Positions 7,006 to 14,761 of a stretch of DNA of 21,761 nt are shown here, piece by piece; the stretch's first letter is position 1; each line of letters begins with the position of its first letter. Under the pieces are notes generated by a model. It was not told where the DNA came from. It searched no databases and worked only from the letters and a program-made list of their open reading frames with translations. A program made the position numbers and the translations under genes. The stretch comes from an uncultured Clostridia bacterium (GTDB lineage Bacteria > Bacillota > Clostridia > Christensenellales > Borkfalkiaceae): contig CAMAHZ010000006.1 of the NCBI GenBank assembly GCA_945834965.1, forward strand, positions 1-21,761, written 5' to 3'.

Positions 7006-7839
7006 TTACTCGGGTTTTGCCTGAGAGCGCTTGAATTCGACCACGACTATTTCGGGGCGGTTGAAAAGCCTTATCGGGCATTGAGAATTGCCAAGCCCCC
7101 TGCTGATTATCTCGGCGGTGTCGCCGCAGGTATGCACGCCCGACGTATACTTCGGGAATAACCCCTGACCGGGCGAATAGATACCTATATCCGTAAACGG
7201 CACTCGCCATTGTCCGCCGTGAGCGTGACCGCACAAAACGCAGTCATAGCCGGCTAAGGCGTATTTTTGAATATACTGCGGTAGGTGCGCAAGCAGTAAT
7301 TTATACTCTTGACCGCCGCCTTCGCCCCCCTGCGCAATATGGAAAAATTTACCGCCTTTAATATCCGCACAGTTTACTCCGCACACTTTAAGTCCGCACA
7401 CGTCAACCGATTCGTTTTCCAACACGACGGCGCCTGCGATAGCAAGGCGAGCTTTTAGCACCCTATACCTCTTATTGCGCATTTCGTGATTGCCGCTTAC
7501 GTAGTATACGGGGGCAATTTTTGAAAGGCTTTCCACGGCGTTTAACGCAACGGAAATATCTTTATCCCTGTACTTATGAATGATATCGCCCGTAATTGCG
7601 ATAATATCGGGCGACTGCTCTTTAACCTTTTCAATAAGGCGAGCGTTTTTCTTGCCGAACGCCTTGCCGTGCAAATCGGAAAGATGAACGACCTTTACGC
7701 CTTCCACCCTGATTTTGGGGCTTTCGACAACGTATTTCGTAACGCCCAAAAGGTTGTTGGAAAGGTATATAAACAGGGCTATACCGACAATTAAAATTGC
7801 CGCCCCTATGCAAATAAGTGCAATATATATGGGCTCCAT
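7006..7839 (-). CDS. Membrane-anchored calcineurin-like metallophosphoesterase (YkuE/YaeI type)
   Basis: This is a two-metal phosphoesterase with an N-terminal membrane anchor, facing outward by analogy with YkuE/YaeI. Residues about 5-27 form one hydrophobic helix. The metal-binding blocks follow in the expected order: HLSDLHG (D55, H57), ITGDI (D85), SGNHE (N117, H118), LLAHLP, and CGHAHGGQ near the end. The size (277 aa) is normal. The substrate cannot be read from sequence; relatives act on lipid or cell-wall phosphates. I take the ATG at 7839, one base after the trmB stop, suggesting translational coupling. An in-frame TTG at 7854 with a weak AGGA upstream is the alternative and would add five residues. 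It is the second gene of a trmB unit. Confidence 0.92.
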   Translation of the reverse strand: MEPIYIALICIGAAILIVGIALFIYLSNNLLGVTKYVVESPKIRVEGVKVVHLSDLHGKAFGKKNARLIEKVKEQSPDIIAITGDIIHKYRDKDISVALNAVESLSKIAPVYYVSGNHEMRNKRYRVLKARLAIAGAVVLENESVDVCGLKVCGVNCADIKGGKFFHIAQGGEGGGQEYKLLLAHLPQYIQKYALAGYDCVLCGHAHGGQWRVPFTDIGIYSPGQGLFPKYTSGVHTCGDTAEIISRGLGNSQCPIRLFNRPEIVVVEFKRSQAKPE

Positions 7840-7840
7840 T

Positions 7841-8509
7841 TCAGTTTTTTGCAATTATCCTGTATATATTTTTACCGCAGGAAATAAACTTCTGCTCGTA
7901 TTCGGTGACTATATTTTCAGGGTCGGCAAGGGCGGTTAAATCTTCACAGCTTTCCAAAATTTCATAGCCGCTTTGATTATAGCTTTCAAGCGAGAATAGA
8001 TAGAAATCTCTATCGTCCGTCTTTTGCGAAATTATCCCGCCCTTTTCAAGCAAAAGCTTATACTCTTCCAAAAAGCGGGGGTGGGTTAAGCGCTGTTTTG
8101 CATAGCCGAGCTTGGGCAGGGGCGTGGAGAAGTTTAAATATATTTTCTTAATGATGCCGTCGGGGATATACTTTGGCAGCACTTCCGCCGCACAGTTTAA
8201 GAAAAAGACGTTTTTAATCCCTTCCCTTTTCGCCCTTTCCGCCGCAGACACCACCACGTTTGAAATTTTTTCCACGGCGATATAGTTTGTATTCGGGTTG
8301 CGTTTTGCAAGCTCGCAGACAAACGAGCCGAAGCCGCAGCCTATCTCAAGCTCGATATTATTTTCGTTGCCGAAAATTTGGGAAAAGTTTAAATATTCCT
8401 TTTCCTTAACGGCGTTTTTCATATTTTTATCGGTGATTTCGGGTACGAGTAAGATATCCGAACAGCTTAAAAGTCTTCTATCCAAATGGGGTTTTCTGTG
8501 CATTCTCAT
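7841..8509 (-). CDS. trmB: tRNA (guanine-N7-)-methyltransferase TrmB
   Basis: TrmB methylates G46 in the tRNA variable loop using SAM. The SAM site reads ELEIGCGFGSF (near residue 54), followed by NYIAVEK. The later family blocks are YLNFS, RLTHPRFLEEY, GGIISQKTDDRDFY and EYEQKF. The length (222 aa) is normal. One block is unusual: where the family has NFSDPWPK, this protein has NFSTPLPK, losing the aspartate and tryptophan. That aspartate is thought to matter for catalysis or substrate binding, so activity should be checked. The ATG at 8509 has no ribosome site. A promoter ends so close to it that the mRNA should start at or next to the ATG. The downstream phosphoesterase begins right at its stop. 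Confidence 0.92.
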   Translation of the reverse strand: MRMHRKPHLDRRLLSCSDILLVPEITDKNMKNAVKEKEYLNFSQIFGNENNIELEIGCGFGSFVCELAKRNPNTNYIAVEKISNVVVSAAERAKREGIKNVFFLNCAAEVLPKYIPDGIIKKIYLNFSTPLPKLGYAKQRLTHPRFLEEYKLLLEKGGIISQKTDDRDFYLFSLESYNQSGYEILESCEDLTALADPENIVTEYEQKFISCGKNIYRIIAKN

Positions 8510-8516
8510 AGTAAAA

Positions 8517-8546
8517 ATTTTAACATATACACCCCGTTATAAGCAA
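8517..8546 (-). promoter_or_regulatory. Extended -10 promoter of trmB, leaderless
   Basis: On the minus strand, TTGCTT (8546-8541) and TAAAAT (8522-8517) are 18 bases apart, with an extended TGt before the -10. The predicted start near 8510 is next to the ATG at 8509. Confidence 0.6.
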
Positions 8547-8757
8547 GTGAAAAAGTAACGGTTTAATTTTATTTTTATTTTTTGAATTTAAGTTTTATAA
8601 CCGCACCTGCGATTTATATATAGGCGTACCGCTTTTACTTTGGCGGCACGAACACGTCAGATTGAAAAATGCGAATAATTTGAAAGCAAGTCGGTTTTTT
8701 GCGTCGGGTGGAAAATATCCATAAAAACGCTTGACTAAATATAAGGAGATAAAAACG

Positions 8758-9303
8758 ATGAGCATTTTTCAAATTATCGATGCTTTTGCCTTTTACGGGT
8801 TCGACGTTATTTTGCTTGCGGCGTTGACTTCGATTACGGTGCAGATTTTGAAAAAGACCGTGCTTAAAAGGTGCAATAAAAAGGTGTTCACCTTTCTGCC
8901 CTTTATCTTCGGCACTCTCTTCTACGCGGCGTATACGGCGGTTAGGCATTTAAGCCTTGAGTTCCTTGTCGAAAACTATATAACCGTCTTAGAATACGGT
9001 TTTTCGGTAGGCACTTTGGCAACCTTAACCTACGTTTGCTACGAGCAGTTTTTGCAAAATAAGAGTACCGTTTCCGCAACCGAAGGCGTTATCGCAACGC
9101 TTATAGCGGGCTACGTTCCAAACGATAGCGTGGAAAACGTAGCAAAGCTTATTGCGGAAGCTATCGGCAAGGACGTCTTAGGCGACGGCGCGAAAAAGAC
9201 TGCGGAAATACTGACGGAAAATCAATCCGAAGGCGTTTCCCAAAACGACGTTAAATTGCTTGCAAAACTCATTATCGAGACGCTTGCGCATATTAACGCA
9301 TAA
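8758..9303 (+). CDS. Hypothetical membrane protein, about three TM helices (holin-like layout)
   Basis: I do not recognise this as a named family. The start is the ATG at 8758, with AGGAG nine bases upstream; an earlier in-frame start at 8731 has no ribosome site. The 181-residue protein has hydrophobic segments at about 12-30, 44-62 and 74-98. A hydrophilic C-terminal domain of about 80 residues follows, with two similar helical stretches (VENVAKLIAEAI and VKLLAKLIIETL). A few membrane helices plus a soluble tail resembles phage-holin-like proteins of Clostridia, but there is no lysin gene nearby. It is a solitary unit between the trmB promoter and a strong terminator. Codon use matches the neighbours, so recent transfer is not suggested. 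Confidence 0.78.
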   Translation: MSIFQIIDAFAFYGFDVILLAALTSITVQILKKTVLKRCNKKVFTFLPFIFGTLFYAAYTAVRHLSLEFLVENYITVLEYGFSVGTLATLTYVCYEQFLQNKSTVSATEGVIATLIAGYVPNDSVENVAKLIAEAIGKDVLGDGAKKTAEILTENQSEGVSQNDVKLLAKLIIETLAHINA

Positions 9304-9352
9304 GCACTTTTCGTAAAAAGGCGTATAAGCCCGTAAAGGGCGCAAAAGGCGG

Positions 9353-9388
9353 CGGTCGCAACCGAAAATCGGTTGCGACCGTTTTCTT
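9353..9388 (+). terminator. Strong Rho-independent terminator after the membrane protein gene
   Basis: A perfect 13-bp stem (9353-9365 pairing with 9369-9381, loop AAA) is followed by TTTTCTTT. The T-tract is on the plus strand only, so it serves the plus-strand gene rather than the convergent ger operon. Confidence 0.9.
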
Positions 9389-9442
9389 TACCCTGCAAGC
9401 TTTAACGCCGCACCCCTTCCGCTTTACGCCTATCCTTTCGCC

Positions 9443-10651
9443 TTACCCTGCCGAGCGGAGTTTGACGTCGTATACGACGGTGAGCGTTTTAATAATACTG
9501 TCCTTTAGCGTTTCGTAGTATTTGTTTTGTTTTTTATAAAGCAAATCCTGCGCACCCAGGACATCGCAACGAATACTCTCGGTATATGCATACAAATCCC
9601 CCATATAAGTTTTTATAGTTTCTTCGCACAGGCGTAAGACTTCGGGCGGGGTTTCCTTTTCGCCCCGTTGCTTATCACGCTTAATCTTGTCGTCCTGCAC
9701 CTTTGCCGCCGCCGAAAAGGAAAGCTTTAGTACGGGTACGCCCTTTTCCACCTTTAAGGAAACGTCGCCCTTACAGTCCCGAACGCTGATTGTAGTAGCA
9801 TTCTCACCTTCACCGCAGGCGACGTATGTTCGGCGTATTTCGCCGTTTAATAGGTTAAAGGCGAACGCCTGCTCCTTACTCAAAATTCCTGCAAGCACGC
9901 CGCTGTTGAAAACCGCCGTCTTGCCGCAGAAAAATTCGATATTTTCTCCGCCCTTTTCCTGCGACTGCCCCTTTGAGCCGCCCTCGCCGCCCGTATCCTG
10001 CCCGTTTTCTCCGCCTGAACTATCGCCGCTTTCACCGCCGGAAACTTCGATATAAGGCATATACGACGCTTTACTTTTAGAGTAGTACCCCTGACCGAAG
10101 TCGTTCAAATTTGCGGTCGAAACGTTTGCAGATTTTTGCGCTTCGTCCGAAAGCAGCCTATCCACCGAATCGGTCACCGAATCGCCGTAGGGCAGTTGCA
10201 TAGAAAACAGGTCGCCAGCCTTGCCCTTGCAGGCGGCAATCTTGGGGGTAAGCCCCGAATACTCGTTGGAAAAGAAGTAGTTAAGCTGTGAATTTATATC
10301 CTTATCGAAACAACTTTCGCCCACGATAATAAGCTTACAGAATACGAGCTTGGGGTAAAAACCCGTCTTGACGTTTACGTCGTTTAACGCGTCCGCAACC
10401 GAACTGCCCCTGCCCGTTACGACGGTGAATTGAGTGTTCTCGCCGTTTTCGGCAGGCATAGGCACGGCGAGCTGAGCGGTTAAAACCATCTCGTCCTTTT
10501 CATCGAAGTCGACGCCGACGCCGATTATAACCGAAGTCTTTCTTAAATCTACGAGTCCGAAGTCGTTGGTGAAAAACAACGCGGATAGCACGGCGATTAA
10601 AAGGGCTATAAAAAGACCGCTAAGGCGTTTTAAAAGGCTCTCTTTCTTCAT
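9443..10651 (-). CDS. gerAC: Spore germination protein, Ger(x)C family, without a lipobox cysteine
   Basis: This is the C subunit of a GerA-type germinant receptor in the spore inner membrane, last gene of gerAA-gerAB-gerAC. The 402-residue protein begins with a basic patch and a hydrophobic helix (about 12-28). It then enters the family's first domain (SVIIGVGVDFDEKDEMVL) and ends with the usual C-terminal domain (YTESIRCDVLGAQDLLYKK). Two features are odd. GerAC proteins are normally lipoproteins with a Cys after the signal helix, but here the helix runs into SALFFTNDFG and no Cys follows, so it would be held by an uncleaved helix. Also, a Gly/Ser/Glu-rich linker of about 35 residues is inserted near residue 204. 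The start overlaps the gerAB stop by four bases. Confidence 0.9.
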   Translation of the reverse strand: MKKESLLKRLSGLFIALLIAVLSALFFTNDFGLVDLRKTSVIIGVGVDFDEKDEMVLTAQLAVPMPAENGENTQFTVVTGRGSSVADALNDVNVKTGFYPKLVFCKLIIVGESCFDKDINSQLNYFFSNEYSGLTPKIAACKGKAGDLFSMQLPYGDSVTDSVDRLLSDEAQKSANVSTANLNDFGQGYYSKSKASYMPYIEVSGGESGDSSGGENGQDTGGEGGSKGQSQEKGGENIEFFCGKTAVFNSGVLAGILSKEQAFAFNLLNGEIRRTYVACGEGENATTISVRDCKGDVSLKVEKGVPVLKLSFSAAAKVQDDKIKRDKQRGEKETPPEVLRLCEETIKTYMGDLYAYTESIRCDVLGAQDLLYKKQNKYYETLKDSIIKTLTVVYDVKLRSAG

Positions 10652-11718
10652 CTCTTATCCCCCCTTTTCAACAGCCACGCGCACAGCGGCAGGACGTACG
10701 CAAAGATTAGCGCAGGTATCCAAAACCACCTTGAAGCGGCTTGATACAGGGGCGAAAACTTGTTGTTTACGACGAAGGTTATTACTATTAAAACGGCGTT
10801 TACAATAAGCGACAGCGCCGAGCGTTTATCCCACCCGAACGCCAAGCTTAAACAATGCACGCTCGCCTGAATATGCAGAATTATAGCAAACAAAATTACG
10901 ATATCTAAGGCATATAGCAGGGTCAAATCTATTCTGCCTACGTAGCTTATCGCAGGGAAAAAGACAGAAATTTCGTTGAGTAGAAAGGTGCGTGACGGCG
11001 CCATAGCCCCGTAGACTGCGTAAAAAATCGCAAGCAGGGCGATAACTATTAAGCCGCCGAATAAATACGATAGAGTAATTTTAGCCGCGTCCCCCTTTTT
11101 ATAGCGGAAAGAGCCCATAAATATCAGCAAAAACGCACTATCCGCATACTTAAACGCCGCCGAAAGCGCACCGCCAAAAAGCGACGGAACCGAATGGGAA
11201 AACACGGGCAACAGGTTAGAGTATTCCCCCTGCCCTGCCGACATAACCAAGATTGCGGTAATACTTATTAAAAATACGGGCAGGCAGATATCGGCGCACC
11301 TGCCTGAGTTGGTAAACGACTTAGCCCCTGCGTAAATTGAGAATATGAAAAAGGGCAAAAAGACGTATAATGACGGCACGGTGTCGTAGAAGGCGGAGTG
11401 AATTAAAAGCTGCTGCTCGACCATAGGCACGATTGCGGCGAGAATAAAGTACAGCGCAAAGAGCGCGTAAACAATCCTTGCAACTACCTTGTTGAAGGTA
11501 CTCTCTAAAAGCTGAAAAAAGCTCTTATCCGTACGCGACGACAGATATGCAATCGACCATATGATAGCCGTCTGCATCGCAAGGTCGAAAAGGGCGGGAA
11601 AGATTAAATCGTTTCCGCTTGACGACGCCGCCGCGGAAGGATAGATAATTAATTTTAGTACGGCGTTGTACGCAATTAAAATAAAGCAGACCTGCCGAAC
11701 GGACATTCTCTCTTTCAT
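10648..11718 (-). CDS. gerAB: Spore germination permease, GerAB family (endospore amino-acid permease)
   Basis: This is the B subunit of the germinant receptor, an APC-superfamily-like membrane protein thought to bind the germinant amino acid. The 356-residue protein has about ten hydrophobic helices spread through its length and the family's N-terminal start (MSVRQVCFILIAYNAV). The C-terminus (FAYVLPLCAWLLKRGDKR) is a last helix with a basic cytosolic tail. It overlaps gerAA by four bases (ATGA) at its start and gerAC by four bases at its end, so the three are translated as a coupled set. In relatives the operon is transcribed in the forespore under sigma-G. I did not find a clear sigma-G promoter. 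Confidence 0.92.
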   Translation of the reverse strand: MKERMSVRQVCFILIAYNAVLKLIIYPSAAASSSGNDLIFPALFDLAMQTAIIWSIAYLSSRTDKSFFQLLESTFNKVVARIVYALFALYFILAAIVPMVEQQLLIHSAFYDTVPSLYVFLPFFIFSIYAGAKSFTNSGRCADICLPVFLISITAILVMSAGQGEYSNLLPVFSHSVPSLFGGALSAAFKYADSAFLLIFMGSFRYKKGDAAKITLSYLFGGLIVIALLAIFYAVYGAMAPSRTFLLNEISVFFPAISYVGRIDLTLLYALDIVILFAIILHIQASVHCLSLAFGWDKRSALSLIVNAVLIVITFVVNNKFSPLYQAASRWFWIPALIFAYVLPLCAWLLKRGDKR

Positions 11719-13148
11719 CTCTTTTCCTTAAATCTCGTTTTATTCGGCGAACCCAAAACCTTAGGGCGTTTGGGCAGAGCCGAGAAGTTTGCCTTATATA
11801 TAGAATCTGCCATATCACGCGTTATCATAGGCGCAAAGGGCGCAAGCAACGGCACGCCGTAGTCCTGCTCGGTGCATAGATAGCAAAGTATATACGCCGT
11901 TAAAAGCACTATGCCGAAAGTGCCTATACTGCCTGCGACAATCAAGTATAAAAACCGCAAAGTCGTAGTCGTCTCCACCATATCGGGCACGGTGTATAAA
12001 CAGATTGCCGAAAAGGCGATGATGATTACCGCAGGGGTGGAAATTATACCCGACTTTACCGCCGTGTCGCCCAAAACGAGCGCGCCGACGACCGAAAGGG
12101 CTAACCCGACGTATTTGGGCATACGCACGGACGCTTCGTTTAAAACTTCCAACACGAACAGCGTTAAAAAGATTTCCACGCTCGGCGATAGGGGTATTCC
12201 TGCGACCGAGCTTGCAATTTTAAAGAGCAGTTTTGCAGGAATTAATTGAATTTTAAAAAGCTGTGCGCAGACGTAAAAGGCGGGCAACCCCACCCCGACG
12301 AGTACCGACGCCACCCTAATAAAGCGCAGAATGGTCGCCCTGTAGCTTACGGCGTAGTAATCTTCCGCCGACTGAAAATCTTCGGTTAAAATATAGGGCA
12401 CGGTAAGAGCTATGGGCGAGCCGTCTACGATTATCCCCACCCTACCTTCGCAGATTTTTGCGCAGAAAATATCGGGCTTTTCGCAGGTGGAATTGCGCCG
12501 AAACAGCGAGCGCGGACGCTTGGAAATAAAGCCTGCGATATAGGACGAATCGGGGATTAAATCAATCTCTTTGTTCAAAATCTTCTCTTCGACCTTCTTT
12601 GCAAGCCCCTGCGGACACACCCCGTCTAAATAGCAGAGCGCAACCGCCGTCTGGCTCTGCTTGCCGACCGTTATAGTTTTAATCTGCAGTTTTTCGCTTT
12701 TAACCCTTTTTCTCACAAGCCCCAAATTGACTTTGATATCTTCGGTAAACCCCTCTCTCGGACCCTTAATTGTTATCTGCGTAGGCGGTTCGGCGACGGC
12801 TCTCCCCGGCGGACTCTTTACGCCTATTATAAAAACCTTACTCTCGCCGTCGATAATAAGGGCGGCGTTACCGTCGGAAATAGCCTTTATAACCTTTGCA
12901 TCCTTTTCTTCTTCCTTAACTTCGGGCGATGCGAGCAAAAGCTTAATCTCTTTTTCCCCGTCGCTTTCCTTGACCGCACGCAGGGGCTTTACGATAAGCT
13001 CGCCTATCATATTTTTATCTACTATTCCGTCGGCGTAAATTACGGCAAACTTTTTGCCGTGCAGGGAATTGAACTCGAACACGAGAATATCCTGCGAAGA
13101 TAGTTTTTGTTTTATCGCCTTAATGCGGCTTTGTAAATCGCCATTCAT
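11715..13148 (-). CDS. gerAA: Spore germination protein, GerAA family
   Basis: This is the A subunit of the germinant receptor. The N-terminal cytosolic half starts with the family pattern (DILVFEFNSLHGKKFAVIYADGIVD). The middle shows the expected PPTQITIKGPREGF block, and GRVGIIVDGSPIALTVPYIL leads into five or so membrane helices at about 270-450. I place the start at the ATG at 13148, giving 477 residues, because homology begins there. A longer in-frame version from the ATG at 13241 would run through the divergent glycosylase promoter and add 31 residues unlike the family. No clear ribosome site precedes 13148; TATTAT (13184-13179) is a possible -10. First gene of the operon. The C-terminus ends in a basic tail overlapping gerAB. 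Confidence 0.93.
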   Translation of the reverse strand: MNGDLQSRIKAIKQKLSSQDILVFEFNSLHGKKFAVIYADGIVDKNMIGELIVKPLRAVKESDGEKEIKLLLASPEVKEEEKDAKVIKAISDGNAALIIDGESKVFIIGVKSPPGRAVAEPPTQITIKGPREGFTEDIKVNLGLVRKRVKSEKLQIKTITVGKQSQTAVALCYLDGVCPQGLAKKVEEKILNKEIDLIPDSSYIAGFISKRPRSLFRRNSTCEKPDIFCAKICEGRVGIIVDGSPIALTVPYILTEDFQSAEDYYAVSYRATILRFIRVASVLVGVGLPAFYVCAQLFKIQLIPAKLLFKIASSVAGIPLSPSVEIFLTLFVLEVLNEASVRMPKYVGLALSVVGALVLGDTAVKSGIISTPAVIIIAFSAICLYTVPDMVETTTTLRFLYLIVAGSIGTFGIVLLTAYILCYLCTEQDYGVPLLAPFAPMITRDMADSIYKANFSALPKRPKVLGSPNKTRFKEKR

Positions 13149-13221
13149 ATCTAAAATATTATTTGCAGAATTTTGCGTATAATACGGGCGTAAAAAGGCT
13201 TTTGCTCGCCTTGTAAGGCAA

Positions 13222-13251
13222 TTGACACGGGGCTTGGTCAAGTGATATAAT
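13222..13251 (+). promoter_or_regulatory. Near-consensus extended -10 promoter of the glycosylase gene, leaderless
   Basis: A perfect TTGACA (13222-13227) and perfect TATAAT (13246-13251) are 18 bases apart, with an extended TGa. Transcription should begin at about 13257-13261, on or within a few bases of the ATG at 13261. Confidence 0.8.
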
Positions 13252-13260
13252 TTTTGGCAA

Positions 13261-14085
13261 ATGAATACTATATCTTACGAAAGCAAATTCTTTAACCCCA
13301 CCGACACCTTGGAATGCGGACAGATTTTCCGCTTTGAAAGCTTTAAAAAGGGGTATAGGGTCATATCCCGAGACAAGGCTTGCTATATCTATTCGGAAGG
13401 CGAAAAGACCTTTATAGAGAGCGATGATTGCGACTATTTTTACAATTTTTTCGATTTGGACAGAAACTACGGGGAAATAATTGAGAAAATGGAGAGCTTC
13501 GGCGTGCCGGTATTGTGCAGGGCGGCGAGTGCGGCAAAGGGCTTAAGGCTGTTAAATCAGGACCCTGAAGAGATGATTTTTTCCTTTATAATCTCTCAAA
13601 ACAACAACATTCCACGCATTAAAAAAATAATAAACGGCTTATGCAGAGAGCTTGGGGAAGAGAGAGAATTTATGGGCGAAAGGTATTACGCCTTTCCCAC
13701 CGCCGCAAAAATGGCGCAAAAGGACGCTTCCTTTTTTAAGAGCTTGGGGGCAGGCTACAGGGACGCCTTTCTTTTCGACACGGCTTGCCGCATAGAGCGC
13801 GAAGGCGTTGAACGCTTGAAAAATCTATCCGCAGACGATTTGAGAAAGGAGCTTTTATCCTTTAAGGGAATAGGTCCTAAGGTTGCCGACTGCATCTCCC
13901 TTTTCGGCTTTAAAAAGACGGAGAGCTTCCCCGTAGACACCTGGATAGAAAAGCTGTACAGGGAAGACTTTTTAGGCGAGCTTAAGGACAGGAACAAAAT
14001 CTCGGCGTACTTTAAAAATGCGTTCGGGGAATATTCGGGGTACGTTCAGCAGTATTTATTCTATTTTAAACGGCAAAACTTATAA
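13261..14085 (+). CDS. OGG1-type 8-oxoguanine DNA glycosylase / AP lyase
   Basis: This is a base-excision repair enzyme of the helix-hairpin-helix glycosylase superfamily, closest in pattern to OGG1. It starts with the N-terminal domain typical of the group (LECGQIFRF, residues 17-25). The hairpin follows, FKGIGPKVADC (201-211), carrying the catalytic lysine K207 in the place of human OGG1 Lys249. The catalytic aspartate lies in PVDTW (D226). The length (274 aa) is usual. The SQNNNIPRIKKII block (112-124) also fits the family. It could be annotated as DNA-3-methyladenine glycosylase, but the Lys/Asp pair favours 8-oxoguanine activity. The start codon follows directly on a leaderless promoter. 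The stop is one base before the next gene, so the two are probably co-transcribed. Confidence 0.92.
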   Translation: MNTISYESKFFNPTDTLECGQIFRFESFKKGYRVISRDKACYIYSEGEKTFIESDDCDYFYNFFDLDRNYGEIIEKMESFGVPVLCRAASAAKGLRLLNQDPEEMIFSFIISQNNNIPRIKKIINGLCRELGEEREFMGERYYAFPTAAKMAQKDASFFKSLGAGYRDAFLFDTACRIEREGVERLKNLSADDLRKELLSFKGIGPKVADCISLFGFKKTESFPVDTWIEKLYREDFLGELKDRNKISAYFKNAFGEYSGYVQQYLFYFKRQNL

Positions 14086-14086
14086 T

Positions 14087-14761
14087 ATGCCCGATTACTT
14101 TTCCCACGCAATTTGCGCACAAAAAATTTTAGAAAAATGCAATAAAAAAACACGTTCTTTGATTTGCGACGGCACCTTATTCTACTTGGGCGCTCAGGGC
14201 GGAGACGTGTTTTTTACTTATAAATTAAACTTAGGTCAAAGCAACTTAGGCAGGCGGCTGCACGCAATTTCGGCGTATAATCTCTTTTGCCAACTTAAAG
14301 AGACGAACTTGAGCTACGCCTGCGGTTTTGCCACGCATTACGCGTTAGACAGCACTTTGCACCCTGCCGTATTTGCCTTTGAAAAAAGCTGCCGCACCCC
14401 CTTTGCGCACCTGCGCTTTGAAAGCGACTTGGGGCTTTATATAAGCCGCAAATACGGCGTTACCCGCCGCATATTGCCCTATGAAAAGGTAATAGGTGCA
14501 ACCTTTAAGCTTTACGACAGTATAGTTAAAATCGAACCGCAAATCACCCTTACGGGCGTAGAACGCTGCCTTAAACGCTATTTTGCGCTAAGCCGTGAAA
14601 TGCTGAAAAGAAAGCGGTTAACCTACGCCTTAAGCTACGACTTTTCGTCGCTGTCGGGCGCGGTGGACGATGCGGTGTCAAAAGGCGTATCCTGCGTGGA
14701 AGCGGTTGCGGACGGCAATATCTGCGAAGAGTTGTTTTCAAGCCCTTTCAACGCAAAGTAG
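14087..14761 (+). CDS. Zinc-dependent phospholipase C-like protein
   Basis: This 224-residue protein resembles the bacterial zinc-dependent phospholipase C superfamily. Likely metal ligands and neighbours appear in the family order: PDYFSHA (H7), AQGGDVFF (D40), RRLHA (H59), ATHYALDSTLHP (H84, D88, H92) and AHLRFESD (H108, E112). There is no signal peptide, so unlike secreted phospholipases it is probably cytosolic, and the true substrate is unknown. The ATG at 14087 is one base after the glycosylase stop with no ribosome site, suggesting coupled translation. A longer frame from 14018 overlaps the glycosylase and adds residues unlike the family. Its last 127 bases overlap spoIVFB on the other strand. 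Confidence 0.85.
   Translation: MPDYFSHAICAQKILEKCNKKTRSLICDGTLFYLGAQGGDVFFTYKLNLGQSNLGRRLHAISAYNLFCQLKETNLSYACGFATHYALDSTLHPAVFAFEKSCRTPFAHLRFESDLGLYISRKYGVTRRILPYEKVIGATFKLYDSIVKIEPQITLTGVERCLKRYFALSREMLKRKRLTYALSYDFSSLSGAVDDAVSKGVSCVEAVADGNICEELFSSPFNAK

Noticed and set aside
9687..10055. 122-codon plus-strand frame rich in Pro/Ser
   Set aside because: It is the antisense image of the gerAC coding sequence, including its Gly/Ser linker.
13149..13241. Longer start for gerAA at 13241
   Set aside because: It would run through the near-consensus promoter of the divergent glycosylase gene and add 31 residues without family similarity.
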